A stretch of 13,946 bases of DNA, taken from NCBI GenBank assembly GCA_023389545.1, contig JAEWEI010000257.1, forward strand, positions 1 to 13,946, read 5' to 3'. This stretch comes from Actinomycetes bacterium. Its GTDB lineage: Bacteria; Actinomycetota; Actinomycetes; Actinomycetales; Cellulomonadaceae. The notes under the pieces were generated by a model. That model saw only the letters and a list, made by a program, of their open reading frames with translations, did no database searches and was not told the origin of the DNA. The position numbers were made by a program, and so were the translations under genes. Positions 1 through 8,782 of this stretch are shown here, in pieces; position 1 is the first letter of the stretch, and each line of letters opens with the position of its first letter.

Positions 1-1115
1 CCGACGTCGACGGCGGGACGCTGGTCGGCGTTGAAGAGGTCCGACTGGAGGAAGATCTGGCCGTCGGTGATGGAGATGACGTTCGTCGGGATGTACGCCG
101 AGACGTCGTTCGCCTTCGTCTCGATGATCGGCAGGCCGGTCATCGAGCCGCCGCCCAGCTCGTCCGAGAGCTTGGCACAACGCTCGAGCAGACGGGAGTG
201 CAGGTAGAAGACGTCACCGGGGTACGCCTCACGGCCCGGCGGGCGGCGCAGCAGCAGCGACACGGCACGGTAGGCCTCGGCCTGCTTCGACAGGTCGTCG
301 AAGACGATGAGGACGTGCTTGCCGCCGTACATCCAGTGCTGGCCGATGGCCGAGCCGGTGTACGGGGCCAGGTACTTGAAGCCGGCCGGGTCGGACGCGG
401 GGGCCGCGACGATCGTCGTGTACTCCAGCGCGCCGGACTCCTCGAGCGCGCTGCGCACAGCGGCGATCGTCGAGCCCTTCTGGCCGATGGCGACGTAGAT
501 GCAGCGGACCTGCTTGGTGGGGTCGCCCGTCTCCCAGTTGGCCTTCTGGTTGATGATCGTGTCCACCGCGATGGCCGTCTTGCCGGTCTGGCGGTCGCCG
601 ATGATGAGCTGACGCTGCCCGCGCCCGATCGGGATCATCGCGTCGATGGCCTTGAGGCCGGTCTGCAGCGGCTCGTGGACGCTCTTGCGGTCCATGACGC
701 CAGGGGCCTGCAGCTCCAGCGCGCGGCGTCCCTCCGTCACGAGCTCGCCCAGGCCGTCGATGGGCTGGCCGAGCGGGTCGACCACGCGGCCGAGGTAGCC
801 GTCGCCGACGGGCACCGAGAGCACCTCGCCGGTGCGGCGGACCTCCTGGCCCTCCTCGATGCCGGTGAACTCGCCGAGCACGACGACGCCGATCTCCCGG
901 ACGTCGAGGCTGAGCGCCAGGCCGAGCGTGCCGTCCTCGAACCGCAGCAGCTCGTTCGCCATCGCCCCGGGCAGGCCCGAGACCTGCGCGATGCCGTCGC
1001 CCGCCAGCGTGACGCGCCCGACCTCTTCGGTCACCGCGCCGCTCGGCTCGTAGGACTTCACGAAGCTGTCCAGAGCGGACCGGATGTCCTCCGGCCGGAT
1101 CGTCAGCTCAGCCAT
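1..1115 (-). CDS. atpA: F1Fo ATP synthase subunit alpha (partial, C-terminus beyond window)
   Basis: Alpha subunit of the F1 catalytic hexamer, on the cytoplasmic face of the membrane; it carries non-catalytic nucleotide sites and helps form the catalytic sites with beta. The first 371 codons are visible, from an ATG at 1115 preceded by ACAGGAG. The family is usually about 510-550 residues, so roughly 70% is present and the rest runs off the left edge. Visible motifs are the beta-barrel N-terminal domain (about residues 25-95), the Walker A GDRQTGKT at 173-180, the AIGQKGST segment near 209-216 and the Walker B HVLIVFDD at 267-274. It is the last ATP synthase gene visible here; gamma, beta and epsilon would follow off the edge. 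It lies 78 nt after atpH, the longest gap between adjacent atp genes apart from atpB-atpE. Nothing in the visible part looks aberrant. Confidence 0.98.
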   Translation of the reverse strand, partial: MAELTIRPEDIRSALDSFVKSYEPSGAVTEEVGRVTLAGDGIAQVSGLPGAMANELLRFEDGTLGLALSLDVREIGVVVLGEFTGIEEGQEVRRTGEVLSVPVGDGYLGRVVDPLGQPIDGLGELVTEGRRALELQAPGVMDRKSVHEPLQTGLKAIDAMIPIGRGQRQLIIGDRQTGKTAIAVDTIINQKANWETGDPTKQVRCIYVAIGQKGSTIAAVRSALEESGALEYTTIVAAPASDPAGFKYLAPYTGSAIGQHWMYGGKHVLIVFDDLSKQAEAYRAVSLLLRRPPGREAYPGDVFYLHSRLLERCAKLSDELGGGSMTGLPIIETKANDVSAYIPTNVISITDGQIFLQSDLFNADQRPAVDV

Positions 1116-1172
1116 TGCTCTTCTCCTGTCGTGACTGCACTGTGGGTGCGGTCGAACACGTTCTCGGGACGG

Positions 1173-1189
1173 CGCGTCGAACGGACGCG
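1173..1189 (-). other. small hairpin in the atpH-atpA intergenic gap
   Basis: A perfect 6-bp GC-rich stem (CGCGTC/GACGCG) with a 5-nt loop lies 5 nt after the atpH stop and well upstream of the atpA ribosome binding site. There is no T-tract, so a full terminator is unlikely inside this operon. A role in mRNA processing or in tuning atpA translation is possible, but a stem this short can arise by chance in such GC-rich DNA. Confidence 0.3.
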
Positions 1190-1193
1190 GGCG

Positions 1194-2008
1194 TCAGCTG
1201 GCAAGTCGTCGTCGGGCATCGGCAAGGCGGGACAGGACCGTCGCGTCGACGACCTCGGGACCGACCTGCACCCGGAGGCCCCCGATGACATGCGGGTCCT
1301 CGATCACGTTGAGCTGCATCGCGTGCCCGTACGCCTGCTCCAGGATCTGGGACAGGCGCGACTGCTGGGCCTCGCTGAGCCCCGTCGCGGTGGTGACCGT
1401 GGCGACCTGGCGGCGGCGACGGTCGGCGATGAGGTCGGACAGGTGGTGCAGCGTGGCCACGTAGCGCCTGCCGCGGGGCGCCGTCGCAGCCCGCCGCGCC
1501 AGGATCTCGGTCGCCGGGGCAGCCTTGCCGGAGAGCAGCTCGTCGACCACCGCCCCGCGAGCGGCGGCGCCGATCTTCTCGTCGAAGAGCACCCGGCGCA
1601 GCTCGCGCTGCCCGGCGAGCGCCTTGCCGATCGTGAACAGCTCCTGCTCGACCCGCTCGAGGCCGCCCGGGGCGCCCTCCGCCGAGGCGAGCACCGCGTG
1701 GAACGCGAGGTGCTCGACCGCCTCGGCCAGGTCGGCGTCGGCTGACCAGCGCGAGCGCGCGAGGCCCTCGACGGCCTCGACGACGCGCGGGTCGGCGTCC
1801 GCGAGGAGCTGGCCGGCCAGCCGGGCCTTGGCGCCGCCGTCGATCGACGGGTCGGCCAAGGTCCGCCGGAGCGAGCCGGATGAGTCCAGCGCGTCCACCA
1901 GGGCGAACAACTGCTCGCCCAGCGTCGACGCCTGGGCGCCAGCCGCGCGCAGCACCGGCTCGAACCGGGCCTCCGCGGCGTCCAGCGACACCTGACTCGT
2001 CCCGCGCA

Positions 2009-2009
<1 letters not shown>
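1194..2009 (-). CDS. atpH: F1Fo ATP synthase subunit delta
   Basis: Delta subunit, part of the peripheral stalk that holds the alpha3-beta3 head against the b subunits and a subunit. It is 271 residues, longer than the about 177 of E. coli but normal for actinobacteria, where delta carries extra helical sequence. The C-terminal part has the typical delta signature: a helical stretch with [11 protein letters not shown], then residues around 234-260 ([17 protein letters not shown]) matching the conserved D-P-x-[IV]-x-G-G-[LF]-x-[IV] element. The ATG at 2009 shares one base with the atpF stop (TGATG) and has AAGGGG just upstream inside atpF, so translation is probably coupled. The gene is stand-alone; in Mycobacterium it is fused to a b-type subunit, which helps exclude that genus. 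Confidence 0.96.
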
Positions 2010-3797
<1,788 letters not shown>

Positions 3798-3837
3798 GCC
3801 GTCGGCACCAGGCCGTCATGGATGATCGAAGCCTAAC

Positions 3838-4323
3838 CTATGGCTGACCTTCGTCTGAACGTCCGTCTGACTGCGAGACGGGCTCCACGTAGGGCACTCG
3901 TCCATTGGCCACCGCGCGGTAGTCCAGCAGCGCCGAGCCGATCACGCCGACCGCCACGACAGCGGCCAGGACGCCCCGGCTGTAGAAGTCCATGCCGCGC
4001 AGGATCGCCAGCACGACGATCACCACGACGATCTTGCCGAGCCAGGCGCCCATCACCACGGCGGCCATCGTCGCCGGGCTGGAGCCCGACGTGCGCAGCA
4101 TCGACAGCACGGTGGTGCCGGAGAACACCAGGACGAGCGCGACGCCGATCAGCGCGCCCCACACGCCGGGCGTGCCCGCGACCAGCGCGCCGATCCCGAC
4201 GCCCAGCACCGTGACGAGGGCGAGCAGGATGAGCATGCCGCGCAGCGCGGCGCGGAACACGTCATCTGCCGCGGTGCGCTCGCTCCGGGGGGCGACGGGC
4301 TGGGACTGGGGTGGGGTGGTCAC
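3838..4323 (-). CDS. AtpI-like membrane protein upstream of ATP synthase genes
   Basis: Predicted integral membrane protein of 161 residues with four hydrophobic helices at about 29-49, 53-73, 84-108 and 117-136, and polar, disordered ends. By position between wecA and atpB it corresponds to M. tuberculosis Rv1303 and to the atpI genes of other bacteria. AtpI proteins are thought to assist c-ring assembly or Mg2+ supply, but the sequence similarity is loose and this function is inferred mainly from context. The start is the GTG at 4323: it overlaps the wecA stop as GTGA and has GGGAG 7 nt upstream. A longer frame would begin with a run of arginines, an out-of-frame reading of wecA. Confidence 0.85.
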   Translation of the reverse strand: MTTPPQSQPVAPRSERTAADDVFRAALRGMLILLALVTVLGVGIGALVAGTPGVWGALIGVALVLVFSGTTVLSMLRTSGSSPATMAAVVMGAWLGKIVVVIVVLAILRGMDFYSRGVLAAVVAVGVIGSALLDYRAVANGRVPYVEPVSQSDGRSDEGQP

Positions 4324-5438
4324 GCGTGGTCTCCCGTGCTGACGGGCGCGGCACGCTTGCCGCGCAGGGGGCCGAAAGTGAGCAGGACGGCGACGACGAC
4401 GCCGGCGCCGAGCGCCCACAGGGCCATGGTCGTGGACACCACCACCAGGGCGGCGCCACCGAAGGCGAAGACGGCCGTCCAGATGTACATGATGCCCACC
4501 GCGCGGCGGTGCGAGTGGCCGATGCCCAGCAAGCGGTGGTGCAGGTGCATGCGGTCCGGGTGGAACGGCGAGTTGCCCTTGCCGACCCGGCGGACGATGG
4601 CCAGGCCCATGTCGAGCAGCGGCAGCATCAGCACCGCGACGGGCAGCAGGATGGGCAGGAACGCCGGGAAGAATTGCCGGGTGGACACCACTGACGGGTC
4701 GATCTGGCCGGTGACGCGGATCGCGGCGGCGGCGAAGACGAGGCCGAGCAGCATCGAGCCCGAGTCCCCCATGAAGATCCGCGCGGGGTACACGTTGTGC
4801 GGCAGGAAGCCCATGCAGATGCCGACCAGCACTGCCATCACCAGCGTCGCCAGGCTCGAATAGTCCATCGAGCCGGCCGTCACGGTCAGCAGGTACGAGT
4901 AGAGGAAGAACGCCGTGCCGCCGATCGCGATGACGCCGGCGGCGAGCCCGTCGAGCCCGTCCACGAAGTTCACCGCGTTCATCGCGACCACCACTGTCAG
5001 CACCGACAGCAGGAACGTGGTGCGCCCGGAGTAGACCATCACCCCGGCGATCGGCAGCTGGTAGAGCTGCACCCCGCTCCAGGCGACGATGCCGCCCGCG
5101 AGGATCTGGCCCATCAGCTTGGTGAGCCAGTCCAGGTCCCAGATGTCGTCGGCGACCCCGAGCAGGCAGACCAGGGCCGCGCCGCCGACGATGCCGAGCA
5201 GCGGCGCCGGGTCGGCGTACACGTCGGACAGGAACGGCAGGCGGCTGCCCATCATGAACGCCACCACCAGCCCGATGAGCATGGCCAGGCCGCCCAGGCG
5301 CGGAGTGGGGATCGCGTGGACGTCGCGGTCACGGACCGCGGTGATGGCCCCCCAGCGCAGCGCGCACCATCGGGCGAGCGGCGTCATGAGGTACGTCACC
5401 GCCGCCGCGACGATCAGCACTAGGAGGTAGGCCCTCAC
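4320..5438 (-). CDS. wecA: undecaprenyl/decaprenyl-phosphate GlcNAc-1-phosphate transferase (WecA/TagO type)
   Basis: A 372-residue polytopic membrane enzyme of the MraY/WecA family. It transfers GlcNAc-1-phosphate from UDP-GlcNAc to a polyprenyl phosphate, starting assembly of cell-wall glycans such as arabinogalactan linkers, teichoic-type polymers or O-polysaccharides. Visible motifs are HAIPTPRLGG (41-50), Asp97-Asp98 in VADDIWD, NFVDGLDGLAAG (157-168), the catalytic-site MGDSGSMLLG (223-232) and the histidine motif HLHHR (298-302). The histidine motif favours the GlcNAc-1-P (WecA/TagO) branch over MraY. About eleven hydrophobic helices are spread along it. The GTG start at 5438 overlaps the preceding stop as GTGA. 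The order TsaC-WecA-AtpI-AtpB matches Rv1301-Rv1304. Which polymer it primes here cannot be told from the window. Confidence 0.93.
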   Translation of the reverse strand: MRAYLLVLIVAAAVTYLMTPLARWCALRWGAITAVRDRDVHAIPTPRLGGLAMLIGLVVAFMMGSRLPFLSDVYADPAPLLGIVGGAALVCLLGVADDIWDLDWLTKLMGQILAGGIVAWSGVQLYQLPIAGVMVYSGRTTFLLSVLTVVVAMNAVNFVDGLDGLAAGVIAIGGTAFFLYSYLLTVTAGSMDYSSLATLVMAVLVGICMGFLPHNVYPARIFMGDSGSMLLGLVFAAAAIRVTGQIDPSVVSTRQFFPAFLPILLPVAVLMLPLLDMGLAIVRRVGKGNSPFHPDRMHLHHRLLGIGHSHRRAVGIMYIWTAVFAFGGAALVVVSTTMALWALGAGVVVAVLLTFGPLRGKRAAPVSTGDHA

Positions 5439-6193
5439 CTCTCGCGCTCACCCTCCGCGGAGTCGGCGGCCTCGGGGGCCGCGGTGTCGGGGGCTGCGCT
5501 CTTCGGGGCCGCGCTGTTCGGGGCCGCCTCGTCGGGCCTGGCCTCGGACGGGTCCTCGACGTCTGCCACCTCGCGCAGCGTCGCGAGGCTCAGCGCGCCC
5601 GCGCGCACGATCCGCAGCGTCGGGCCTGTCGCGTTGATGATCGTCGAGGCCACCTGCCCCGGCGCCTGCCCGCCGTCGAGGAAGACGGGCACCACTGAGC
5701 CGAGCTGGGTGTACGCCTCCTGGACGGTGACAGCCGCAGGGCGGCCGGTCAGGTTGGCGCTGGAGACGGCGAGCGGCCCGGTGCGCCGCAGCACCGCCAG
5801 GGCGACGGGGTGGTCGGGCACGCGCAGCGCGACGGTGCCGTGGGTCTCGCCCAGGTCCCAGGCCAGCGAGGGCTGCGCGCGGAGGATCAGGGTCAAGCCG
5901 CCGGGCCAGAACGCCTCGGCGAGCTCCCGGGCGCCGTCGGGGATGTCGGTGGCGAGGCCGTCGAGGGTGCGCACATCCGGGATGAGCACCGGCGGCGGCG
6001 CCTGCCGCCCACGCCCCTTGGCGTCGAGCAGCGCCTGCACGGCCTCGGGGGTGAACGCGTCGGCGCCCACGCCGTACACAGTGTCGGTGGGCATCACGAT
6101 GAGCTCGCCACGCGAGATCGTGTGCACCGCCTCGTCGATGGCAGGTCCCCACGTGCTGGGGTCGGTCGCGTCCTTGATGCGGATCAGACTCAC
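5435..6193 (-). CDS. tsaC: L-threonylcarbamoyladenylate synthase (YrdC/Sua5 family)
   Basis: YrdC-domain enzyme, 252 residues, which makes threonylcarbamoyl-AMP from threonine, bicarbonate and ATP for the t6A37 modification of ANN-decoding tRNAs. The YrdC fold covers about residues 10-210: MPTDTVYGVGADA (34-46), the KGRGR..PPPVLI nucleotide-binding segment (59-71), FWPGGLTLIL (95-104), ALRVPDHP (122-129) and SSANLTG (144-150) are all present. There is no C-terminal Sua5 domain. Instead the last 40 residues are an Ala/Pro-rich, acidic tail with XXAAP repeats. The GTG start at 6193 overlaps the prmC stop as GTGA, with GGGAG 10 nt upstream. The symbol is assigned on domain content; the M. tuberculosis counterpart Rv1301 is often called Sua5-like. 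Confidence 0.93.
   Translation of the reverse strand: MSLIRIKDATDPSTWGPAIDEAVHTISRGELIVMPTDTVYGVGADAFTPEAVQALLDAKGRGRQAPPPVLIPDVRTLDGLATDIPDGARELAEAFWPGGLTLILRAQPSLAWDLGETHGTVALRVPDHPVALAVLRRTGPLAVSSANLTGRPAAVTVQEAYTQLGSVVPVFLDGGQAPGQVASTIINATGPTLRIVRAGALSLATLREVADVEDPSEARPDEAAPNSAAPKSAAPDTAAPEAADSAEGERER
5474..5533 (-). repeat. 15-nt tandem repeat encoding XXAAP pentapeptides
   Basis: Four imperfect 15-nt units encode the pentapeptides DEAAP, NSAAP, KSAAP and DTAAP, residues 221-240 of the YrdC-family enzyme. The units sit in its disordered tail just before the wecA start and probably arose by local slippage. Confidence 0.8.
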
Positions 6194-7125
6194 GGCTGCG
6201 AGTCTCCCATGTCGACGGACCCCTCCACACCGCCGTCGGCCCGTCGGCGGGCCAGGACCATGCGCGCGCGGCCCGTCAGGTCCACGTCGGTGCGGATGTC
6301 GTCGAAGGCGCCCGTCGCGGCGACCATGGCCCGCGCGGCGGCGTCCTGCACCTCGGCGTGCTCCATGACGAGCAGCCCGCCGGGGCGCAGCAGGCGCGCC
6401 GCGGCCGCGGTGATCCCGCGCGGCACCTCCAGGCCGTCGGCGCCCAGCCCGTACAGCGCCACCGCCGGGTCGTGCTCCGCGACCTCAGGGTCCACCGGAA
6501 CGGCTCCCGGCGGCACATACGGCGGGTTCGACACGACGACGTCCACGGAGCCGTCGAGCTCGCGCAGCGCTGTCCGGGCATCGCCGCGCAGCAGCCGGAC
6601 CCCGGGTGCGACGGCCGCGACGTTGCGGGCCGCCCAGGCGTGCGCGGCGGAGTCGAGCTCCACCGCGTGCACCTCGGCGCCTGGCGCCTCATGGGCCACG
6701 GCCAGTGCGATCGCGCCCGAGCCGGTGCACAGATCGACCACCCGGGCGGCGGCGCCGCTCTCCAGCAGCGCGTGCGCCTCGGCGACGGCGTGCTCGGCGA
6801 CCTGCTCGGTCTCGGGGCGCGGGACGAACACCCCGGGCCCGACGGCGAGCTCGAGCCCGCGGAACGCCGCCATGCCGACCAGGTGCTGCAGCGGCTCGCG
6901 CGCGGCCCGCCGTGTGACCAGCCCCGCGAGGCCCTGCGGCGCGGGCCGGCCGAGGATGGCGGCGGACTGCACCTCGCCACGGCTCATCGCCCGGCCGGCC
7001 TCCAGGCCCATCAGGTGCGCGGCCAGCAGCTCGGCGTCGACTCGGGGGCTCGGCACGCCCGCTGCCGCGAGCATCTTCTCGGCGGCGCGCAACGCGTCAG
7101 GCAGCACGTCGGGCAGCGACTCCAT
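6190..7125 (-). CDS. prmC: peptide chain release factor N5-glutamine methyltransferase
   Basis: PrmC (HemK), an S-adenosylmethionine-dependent enzyme that methylates the glutamine of the GGQ motif in release factors, raising termination efficiency. It is 311 residues, near the usual 280-300. An N-terminal helical domain (1-75) precedes the Rossmann domain. VPRPETE (101-107), SAM-binding motif I DLCTGSGAIA (131-140) and the catalytic NPPY (200-203) are intact. The ATG at 7125 has GGAGG 10 nt upstream. A GTG three codons earlier is also in frame but sits right against the ribosome binding site. The gene follows prfA, its substrate, after 19 nt. That junction contains a short direct duplication that creates a four-codon mini-ORF. 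Confidence 0.95.
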   Translation of the reverse strand: MESLPDVLPDALRAAEKMLAAAGVPSPRVDAELLAAHLMGLEAGRAMSRGEVQSAAILGRPAPQGLAGLVTRRAAREPLQHLVGMAAFRGLELAVGPGVFVPRPETEQVAEHAVAEAHALLESGAAARVVDLCTGSGAIALAVAHEAPGAEVHAVELDSAAHAWAARNVAAVAPGVRLLRGDARTALRELDGSVDVVVSNPPYVPPGAVPVDPEVAEHDPAVALYGLGADGLEVPRGITAAAARLLRPGGLLVMEHAEVQDAAARAMVAATGAFDDIRTDVDLTGRARMVLARRRADGGVEGSVDMGDSQP

Positions 7126-7148
7126 GCTCAGCACGCCTCCATGCTCAG
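7120..7148 (-). repeat. 12-bp direct repeat (17-bp period) at the prfA-prmC junction
   Basis: CTCCATGCTCAG occurs at 7120-7131 and again at 7137-7148 on the plus strand. On the minus strand each copy reads CTGAGCATGGAG, a stop codon followed two bases later by an ATG. The upstream copy supplies the prfA stop (7147-7145) and opens the mini-ORF ATG-GAG-GCG-TGC-TGA (7142-7128). The downstream copy supplies the mini-ORF stop and the prmC ATG (7125). Confidence 0.85.
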
Positions 7149-8230
7149 TGCCCCGCGGCCTCGAGCCGCGCCGCCTCGTCGGCCTCGATCGCCGAGCGGA
7201 CCACGGGATCCAGGTCGCCGTCGAGCACCGCGTCGAGGTTGTAGGCCTTGTAGCCGGTGCGGTGGTCGGCGATGCGGTTCTCGGGGTAGTTGTACGTGCG
7301 GATCCGCTCGGAGCGGTCCACGGTGCGCACCTGGGAGCGGCGTGCCTCGCTGGCCGCCGCGGCGGCCTCCTCCTGCTGCGCGGCGAGCAGCCGAGCGCGC
7401 AGCACGCGCATCGCCTGCTCGCGGTTCTGCAGCTGGGACTTCTCGTTCTGCATCGAGACGACGATGCCGGTGGGCGCGTGCGTGATCCGCACCGCGGAGT
7501 CGGTGGTGTTGACCGACTGCCCACCCGGCCCGGATGAGCGGAACACGTCGATGCGCAGGTCGTTCGGGTCGATCTCGACCTCGCCGGCGTCCTCGGCCTC
7601 GGGCAGCACCAGCACGCCCGCCGCCGAGGTGTGGATCCGCCCCTGCGACTCGGTGACCGGCACACGCTGCACGCGGTGCACCCCGCCCTCGTACTTCAGG
7701 CTCGCCCACACGCCCTGCGCCGGGTCGGTGACGCCGCGCGACTTCACGGCGACCTGCACGTCCTTGTAGCCGCCCAGGCCGGACTCGGTGCTCTCGATGA
7801 CCTCGGTGCGCCAGCCGCGCCGCTCCGCGTAGCGCAGGTACATGCGCAGCAGGTCTCCGGCGAACAGGGCGGACTCCTCGCCCCCCTCCCCCGCCTTGAT
7901 CTCCAGGATCACGTCGCGGACGTCGTCCGGGTCGCGCGGGATGAGCACACGGCGCAGGCGCTCGGCTGCGGCGTCGGCCGCGGCCTGCAGCTCGGGCAGC
8001 TCGGCGGCGAACGCGTCGTCGACCTCCGCGAGCTCGGTGGCGTCCGCCAAGTCGTCGGCGGCGGACCGCCATGCCTTGTACGCGGCCACGACCTGGCCAA
8101 GCTCGGCGTACCTGCGGCCCAACGTCCGGGCGCGGCCCGCGTCGGCGTGCACATCCGGGTCGGCCAACTGCCGCTCGATCTGCGCGTGCTCCTCGAGAAG
8201 GGTCTCAGCGGCCCCGAACTGCTCAGTCAT
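7145..8230 (-). CDS. prfA: peptide chain release factor 1
   Basis: RF1, which recognises UAA and UAG stop codons in the ribosomal A site and triggers peptide release. It is 361 residues, the normal size. It has the N-terminal helical domain (about 1-100), the decoding domain with the discriminator PVT (191-193), which marks RF1 (P-x-T) and not RF2 (SPF), and the catalytic GGQ (236-238) in [15 protein letters not shown]. The C-terminal [17 protein letters not shown] (308-324) is typical. The ATG at 8230 has GGAGACCGGCG upstream; an in-frame start at 8287 would extend through untranslated-looking sequence and is not used. It lies between rpmE and prmC, and PrmC modifies Gln238 of this protein. 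Confidence 0.97.
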   Translation of the reverse strand: MTEQFGAAETLLEEHAQIERQLADPDVHADAGRARTLGRRYAELGQVVAAYKAWRSAADDLADATELAEVDDAFAAELPELQAAADAAAERLRRVLIPRDPDDVRDVILEIKAGEGGEESALFAGDLLRMYLRYAERRGWRTEVIESTESGLGGYKDVQVAVKSRGVTDPAQGVWASLKYEGGVHRVQRVPVTESQGRIHTSAAGVLVLPEAEDAGEVEIDPNDLRIDVFRSSGPGGQSVNTTDSAVRITHAPTGIVVSMQNEKSQLQNREQAMRVLRARLLAAQQEEAAAAASEARRSQVRTVDRSERIRTYNYPENRIADHRTGYKAYNLDAVLDGDLDPVVRSAIEADEAARLEAAGH

Positions 8231-8287
8231 CGCCGGTCTCCTCGTGTCCGTCCAGCCCTCGGGCCCGCCGGTCGGCAGGCACGACAA

Positions 8288-8333
8288 CGCCGGTGGGACA
8301 GGACTCGTCGTGACGAGAACTGTCCCACCGGCG
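8288..8333 (-). terminator. strong hairpin between rpmE and prfA (terminator or attenuator)
   Basis: A perfect 14-bp inverted repeat (8288-8301 with 8320-8333), capped after a 2x2 internal loop by a further 5-6 bp stem (8304-8317). It begins 8 nt after the rpmE stop and ends about 57 nt before the prfA start. There is no long T-tract; the transcript continues UUGUCGU. High-GC actinobacteria often use such hairpins without U-runs. It probably ends or reduces rpmE transcription, leaving prfA with read-through or its own promoter. Confidence 0.75.
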
Positions 8334-8341
8334 CAGGAGGA

Positions 8342-8554
8342 CTAGTTGGCCTTCTTGCCGTAACGCGCCTCGAAGCGGGCCACGCGGCCGCCGGTGTCGA
8401 GGATCTTCTGCTTGCCCGTGTAGAACGGGTGGCAGGCGCTGCACACGTCGGCGCGGATCTGGCCGGACGTCTCGGTCGAGCGCGTCGTGAACGTGTTGCC
8501 GCACGTGCAGGTCACGGTCGTGACCACGTACGCGGGGTGGATGTCAGACTTCAC
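8342..8554 (-). CDS. rpmE: 50S ribosomal protein L31 (zinc-binding form)
   Basis: Ribosomal protein L31, a 70-residue protein that bridges the two ribosomal subunits. The four zinc ligands are present as C16-x-C18 and C38-x2-C41, so this is the zinc-containing (C+) paralogue and not the zinc-free form induced under zinc starvation. The conserved IHP near the start, [10 protein letters not shown] (41-50) and RFEARYGKK near the end fit the family. The start is the GTG at 8554 with AAGGAGA 7 nt upstream; the longer frame from 8632 has no such site. It is the first gene of the minus-strand group after the plus-strand ABC cassette, with a candidate SigR-type promoter upstream and a strong hairpin downstream. 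Confidence 0.97.
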   Translation of the reverse strand: MKSDIHPAYVVTTVTCTCGNTFTTRSTETSGQIRADVCSACHPFYTGKQKILDTGGRVARFEARYGKKAN

Positions 8555-8640
8555 AGGGATTCTCCTTGACTGGGATGCCTCCGGGTCGGCGAGCGCATGT
8601 GCGCCCCCGTGAACCGCAGACCGAGGGGTCATTCTGCCAG

Positions 8641-8667
8641 AACTGGGCCGCGGTCAGAAATCTTCCC
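8641..8667 (-). promoter_or_regulatory. candidate SigR/SigH-type promoter for rpmE
   Basis: On the minus strand GGGAAG (8667-8662) is followed by exactly 18 nt and then GTT (8643-8641). This is close to the actinobacterial SigR (disulfide-stress) consensus GGAAT-N18/19-GTT, with one mismatch. The predicted transcript start near 8633 would leave a leader of about 80 nt before rpmE. rpmE is a known SigR target in Streptomyces coelicolor, which raises the prior. A weak housekeeping alternative, TTCTGA-N17-CAGAAT, overlaps it. Confidence 0.5.
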
Positions 8668-8696
8668 GAACCAACCCCGGCAGGCGCGCGGATGTG

Positions 8697-8726
8697 CTGA
8701 CATATAGGGATCCGAAGCCCTATCGC
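8697..8726 (+). promoter_or_regulatory. candidate promoter with dyad for the ABC cassette
   Basis: CTGACA (8697-8702, five of six matches to a -35 box) is followed by the inverted repeat ATAGGG-N8-CCCTAT (8704-8723) and a poor -10, TATCGC (8721-8726). The patch is unusually AT-rich for this window and lies about 55 nt before the lipoprotein start. The dyad lies in the spacer and reaches the -10, as an operator would. The -10 is weak, so the exact promoter is uncertain. Confidence 0.35.
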
Positions 8727-8782
8727 CCTCCCGGGTCGTCGCCGCCGCGCCACCCGCGACCTCGTCTCAGAGAGGCGAGCAC

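Noticed and set aside
198..1745. 515-codon open frame on the plus strand across atpA and atpH
   Set aside because: It is antisense to two certain ATP synthase genes, has the Arg/Ala/Asp/Gly-rich composition of a GC-rich shadow frame, and shows no domain or start signal.
7126..7665. N-terminal extension of prmC into prfA
   Set aside because: The upstream part of the open frame is an out-of-frame reading of the prfA C-terminal half; the ATG at 7125 with GGAGG gives the normal PrmC length.
8231..8287. In-frame upstream extension of prfA from 8287
   Set aside because: The added 19 residues are not RF1-like and run close to the intergenic hairpin; the ATG at 8230 has a good ribosome binding site and gives the normal length.
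8231..8341. Riboswitch or L31 autoregulatory leader between rpmE and prfA
   Set aside because: Apart from the single long hairpin I see no multi-helix architecture or known aptamer pattern, so a terminator or attenuator is the simpler reading.
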